DNA of 64,000 nucleotides, taken from assembly GCF_045679555.1 (NCBI RefSeq), contig NC_092098.1, positions 17,311,038 to 17,375,037 of the forward strand. Direction: 5' to 3'. The position numbers and the translations under genes were made by a program. Positions 60,690 to 64,000 of this stretch are shown piece by piece. Within the stretch, counting starts at the first letter, position 1. Each line of letters begins with the position of its first letter. The notes under the pieces are model-generated. The model ran no database searches and was not told the DNA's origin. It was given only the letters and a program-made list of their open reading frames with translations. The stretch comes from Salvelinus alpinus (lineage: Eukaryota > Chordata > Actinopteri > Salmoniformes > Salmonidae).

Positions 60690-61660
60690 CTGCAAATACT
60701 CCATGGAAGTCCAGTCGGTTCATTTTGGAGGATCGCATCAGCAGGCGACCATCCATACTGGAGTATTATATGCAGGAGCACAGTCTTCCACCGTTGCCTT
60801 CTGCTCCATCTCCCCATCAAGAAGGCATGACCCGCCAGCAATCTGGGCACACGTTGATCCAGTTCTGGAGATGGTTAAGGAGAGGTACTCAGAAGTTAAT
60901 TGGCTGCACTTCTCCAGCAACTGTCCAGCAAGCCAAAATAAAACAGAAGGGAAACTTCTTCCTCTTTTCGACTGAACCATTTAAGCGAGGCTTCCATGAC
61001 ATAAGCTAGAATTTCTTCGAGGCCAGCCATGGCAAAGGGGACCCTGAATAGATCAGCCGAAAGGCTAGTGCGGCTAGGAGAAGACATTCCAGATACTGGG
61101 GCACTGTTCAACAACTTGAAAAGTCTCATCAGTAGAGCTCTTCTTTATCAGCGAGAACAGTGATGACACAAAGATGCAGGAAACACTTGAGGTAGGTGTG
61201 TGTGTGCACACACAAACCCAGAGCTGCTTTTTTGCATGTTAATTTTTTTTACTGCGAGAAGGAGATCTTGTCTAGATGCTGTAGGGGAATGTTTTCAAAG
61301 CTTTTCTAATCTTAGTATATTGTAATCTCTTCCCGGGTAACCCATCTAACTGCATCAAGTGAAAATATGCATCAAGTACAGAGACATAACCTGTCTGCCA
61401 TAGAAATGAGGGGGTCATGGAGTATCCCTGCTTTCAGTTAAAAGAAGCAACTAAGATCAACTCTAGAAGCTGCTGAGGCTCCAAGATCTGTGTGCACCAT
61501 TGAAACCCCTTGGCGACCAGAGGTCATTCACTCAGCATGTTGGTCAGTGGTGTGTGGTGTCCTACGACAATGAGCCATACCCAGGAGGATAACGTCTAGG
61601 TCAAGTGTATGCACCGTAATGGAACAAACAAAGTATTCTGGCCAAGCTCACACGATGGTA
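60690..61660 (+). pseudogene. Degenerate multi-exon coding fragment, unknown family
   Basis: Coding-like segments in order on the plus strand. 60700-60930 reads ATIHTGVLYAGAQSSTVAFC, HDPPAIWAHVDPVLEMVKER and VNWLHFSSNCPASQ. 60925-61130, in another frame, reads KGNFFLFSTEPFKRGFHDIS, stop, NFFEASHGKGT ... RLVRLGEDIPDTGALFNNL. 61538-61645 reads VGQWCVVSYDNEPYPGG, then VKCMHRNGTNKVFWP. I recall this combination (S-x-G/C-P-x-x-Q, SHGKG, WCVVxYD-x-PYPG, VKCMHR-G-N-FWP) from uncharacterised, often multicopy fish proteins, probably transposon-derived. No established family name can be given. Stops and frame changes show it is dead. Confidence 0.55.
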
Positions 61661-61706
61661 CGCTGACCACCAGGTAGTATGCCTGGTCCCAGTGCCACAG
61701 CACTGT

Positions 61707-62546
61707 GGCAGAGTTGCAAAGAAAAAGCTATATCTCAGACTGGCCAATAAAAAGGAAAGATTATGATGGGCAAAAGAACACAGACACTGGACAGAGGAAC
61801 TCTGCCGAGAAGGCCAGCATCCCGGAGTCACCTCTTCACTGTTGACGTTGAGACTGGTATTTTGCGGGTACTATTTAATGAAGCTTCCATTTGAGAACTT
61901 GTGAGGCGTCTGTTTCTCAAACTAGACACTCTAATGTACTTGTCCTCTTGCTCAGTTGTGCACTGGGGCCTCCCAATCCTCTTTCTATTCTGGTTAGAGA
62001 CAGTTTGCGCTGTTCTGTGAAATGAGTAGTACACATCATTGTACGACATCTTCAGTTTCTTGGCAATTTCTCGCATGGAATAGCCTTCATTTCTCAGAAC
62101 AAGAATAGACTGACGAGTCTTTGTTTCTAGCCATTTTGAGCCTGTAATCGAACCCGCAAATGCTGATGCTCCAGATACTCAACTAGTCTAAAGAAGGCCA
62201 GTTTTATTGCTTCTTTAATCAGGATAACAGTTTTCAGCTGTGCCAGCATGATTGCAAAAGGGTTTTCTAATGATCAATTAGCCTTTTAAATGATAAACTT
62301 GGATTAGCTAACACAACGTGCCATTGTAACACAGGAGTGATGGTTGCTGATAATGGGCCTCTGTACGCCTACGTAGATATTACATTAATAAATCTGCCTT
62401 TTCCAGCTACAATAGTCATTTACAACATTAACAATGTCTATATTGTATTTCTGATCAATTTGATGTTATTTTATTGGACAAAAAATGTGCTTTTCTTTCA
62501 AAAACAAGGACATTTCTAAGTGACCCCAAACTTTTGAATGGTAGTG
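61707..62546 (-). mobile_element. Tc1-derived non-autonomous element (copy B)
   Basis: The right end (taagtgaccccaaacttttg ... ggtagtg, to 62546) and the body match copy A (25001-25949). The 100-bp segment 61707-61806, bounded by GGCAGAG and CTCTGCC, is inverted relative to copy A. The left inverted terminus is not found, so this side is truncated. Confidence 0.8.
61828..62135 (-). pseudogene. Tc1 transposase N-terminal fragment
   Basis: The 82-codon frame from 62076 reads MREIAKKLKMSYNDVYYSFH (first HTH), the GRPQ-type hook, and SLNSTRKIPVSTSTVKR (second HTH). The bases upstream of 62076 encode the preceding residues but contain a small deletion around 62115. No catalytic domain. Confidence 0.75.
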
Positions 62547-62569
62547 CACATGTATCATTAACACTTTCA

Positions 62570-63720
62570 GATAGGGTGGAAATATCCCATGGTCCGTGTG
62601 TGAACAATCTACCTATAGGCAGGCTGGGACCACCGGAACGAGCTGTTTGGTGGGCACCATCTGTGGAGAGAATCTCTTTCCGTCATAGGCTACCCTATTG
62701 TTAGCCTGGCTAGGCGGATCATTTGACCACTCAATGTTGAGCTTGGCCACGGCCCGCCTATAGATGTGCAGAAGCAGAATTCCCTAAAGGGAGAAAGATA
62801 CTCCTCACACAGGTCCGCTGTGAATGCCTGAGAGGCTCCCACCACTCGCTCCATTCCTGTGTTCGCAAATGTGAGTGAGACTGCTATTGTACTCAGCCTC
62901 GTAATCCCCTGCCTCCCCCTCCCCTGAGACTATGTCATCAGAAAGCGAAGGGAGAGAGTCGAGGTTGTCCATGACCTCGCCCCAGATGGGTTGGGTCAAA
63001 CGCTGGTGCTTTTCCTCGGTGGGTGGCTCGGAAGCCGGAGCAGGAGCTATCTTTCTAAGCCTCCTTCTCCAGCTAGACTTTGATAGCGCCCTGCAGTACA
63101 TACAGGACTCTGGTAAGTTGAGAGCCACCTGAGCATGTTCATGCCCCAAGCAGGAAAAACAGACAGGATGCAGGTCCTTCTCCGAGATGCGAGAGCCACA
63201 AGGGCAGATGGCTCGAGTGCCTGGCCCCCAGATCGGGGGGAGGAAGTAGACATAACTCTGGTGGTTTCGTGAGCCAGGTTATGCGAGTGCTTCTGCAAGC
63301 TTGAAAGTACAGCGTGTCTAGCTAGTAGCAGCCTAGTGTGCTAACGTTTGGCTTTATTAGCTAAGAATGCTACCAAGAGCCGGTAGAAAGAGCTAGAGGA
63401 AGAGCTCTAAAAATGTACTGGCCGATGTTAGCTGTGTAGGTAGTCCTGGCATTTGCTAACTATCATTCACCTAGTGGGCTAATAGCCTAGCTATTGCTAG
63501 CACACTGCTAGTTAAGTCTTTAGTGAGCTAGCTACATTAGCTTTGCCTTGCAGCATGGGATAACCACATTTTAAAAGACTCCTCTGTCTCGTCTACCGTG
63601 GTGGGAACAAAGCAGCACGAAGCAGGTAGCTAATTGGGCTAGAGAGGCGAAGGCTACCCGTAGCGCTAGTTTCGACTGGAGACGGCCACTGGGCTACCTC
63701 TCAATACCATATTTGGTATT
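62570..63720 (-). mobile_element. DIRS-like retroelement 5' fragment
   Basis: The minus strand reads CPCGSRISEKDLHPVCFSCL, GHEHAQVALNLPESCMYCRA and WGEVMDNLDSLPSLSDDIVS (63230-62900), a Cys-rich head and acidic region that I associate with gag-like proteins of fish DIRS elements. The frames 63047-63298 and 62805-63149 overlap, so there is at least one frame change. 63300-63720 is CTAGC-rich non-coding DNA. No tyrosine recombinase or RT is present. Confidence 0.45.
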
Positions 63721-63816
63721 GTAAAGAATGGTGCCTTAGGAGATGGCTGCCGTTTTATGATCGCGTAACCAGTTTATTGCATGACATAAGTATTTGATAC
63801 ATCAGAAAAGCAGAAC

Positions 63817-64000
63817 TTAATATTTGGTACAATAACCTTTGTTTGCAATTACAGAGATCATATGTTTCCTGTAGTTCTTGACCAGGTTTGCACACACTGC
63901 AGCAGGGATTTTGGCCCACTCCTCCATACAGACCTTCTCCAGATCCTTCAGGTTTCGGGGCTGTCGCTGGGCAATACGGACTTTCAGCTCCCTCCAAAGA
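63817..64000 (-). CDS. Tc1 transposase C-terminus (cut by window end)
   Basis: A frame not disturbed by any stop runs from the window edge to TAA at 63817-63819. It reads [40 protein letters not shown] and ends [15 protein letters not shown]. This is the end of the catalytic domain of a Tc1-like transposase of a different family from those at 41540 and 56094. The 3' arm lies at 63770-63816. Catalytic residues would be outside the window. Confidence 0.85.
   Translation of the reverse strand, partial: LWRELKVRIAQRQPRNLKDLEKVCMEEWAKIPAAVCANLVKNYRKHMISVIANKGYCTKY

Overview
This 64-kb window is vertebrate nuclear DNA, almost certainly from a teleost fish and most likely a salmonid. The evidence is spliced vertebrate genes with fish-like proteins (nono, a glycine-receptor alpha subunit, an aifm1 remnant, a melatonin-receptor remnant) set in a dense layer of fish transposons: Tc1-like elements with internally deleted relatives, several non-LTR retrotransposon (LINE) families, tRNA-derived SINEs, Ty3/Gypsy LTR elements and a DIRS-like fragment. 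There are no bacterial operons, rRNA genes or CRISPR arrays.

Layout. 0-14 kb: repeats only, including a complete non-autonomous LTR element (1870-4359) whose single ORF is built on a 27-bp minisatellite, a 350-bp foldback, stacked LINE 3' ends, a broken Gypsy element (8541-10908) and a solo LTR. 14.4-19.0 kb: eight exons of a glycine receptor alpha subunit (minus strand, glra4-like), frame-intact from signal peptide to third membrane segment, but with no final TM4 exon visible. 21.2-21.9 kb: the last three exons of aifm1 (minus) carrying a 17-bp frameshifting duplication, with no upstream exons. 22.1-26.2 kb: a LINE carrying a Tc1-derived insertion. 27.8-32.2 kb: an apparently intact nono gene (minus, nine coding exons, 447 codons plus stop). 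33.1 kb: a divergently placed THAP-like first exon. 36.5-37.3 kb: a melatonin-receptor pseudogene. 38.0-40.1 kb: another LINE with a 618-codon reverse-transcriptase ORF. 41.5-43.1 kb: a mosaic Tc1 element. 43.2-50.1 kb: a LINE split by a very young Ty3/Gypsy chromovirus-type element (LTRs 43260-43662 and 47956-48357). 50-64 kb: MITEs, two more LINEs, Tc1 copies, an isolated LTR, a degenerate multi-exon coding fragment of unknown family (60690-61660), a DIRS-like gag fragment, and a Tc1 transposase C-terminus running off the window end.

The recognised host loci all have human relatives on the X chromosome (GLRA4, AIFM1, NONO, GPR50). I read the region as a conserved syntenic block in which nono survives while its neighbours are partly or fully decayed, as expected for one copy of a duplicated (ohnologous) region. 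That last step is inference.
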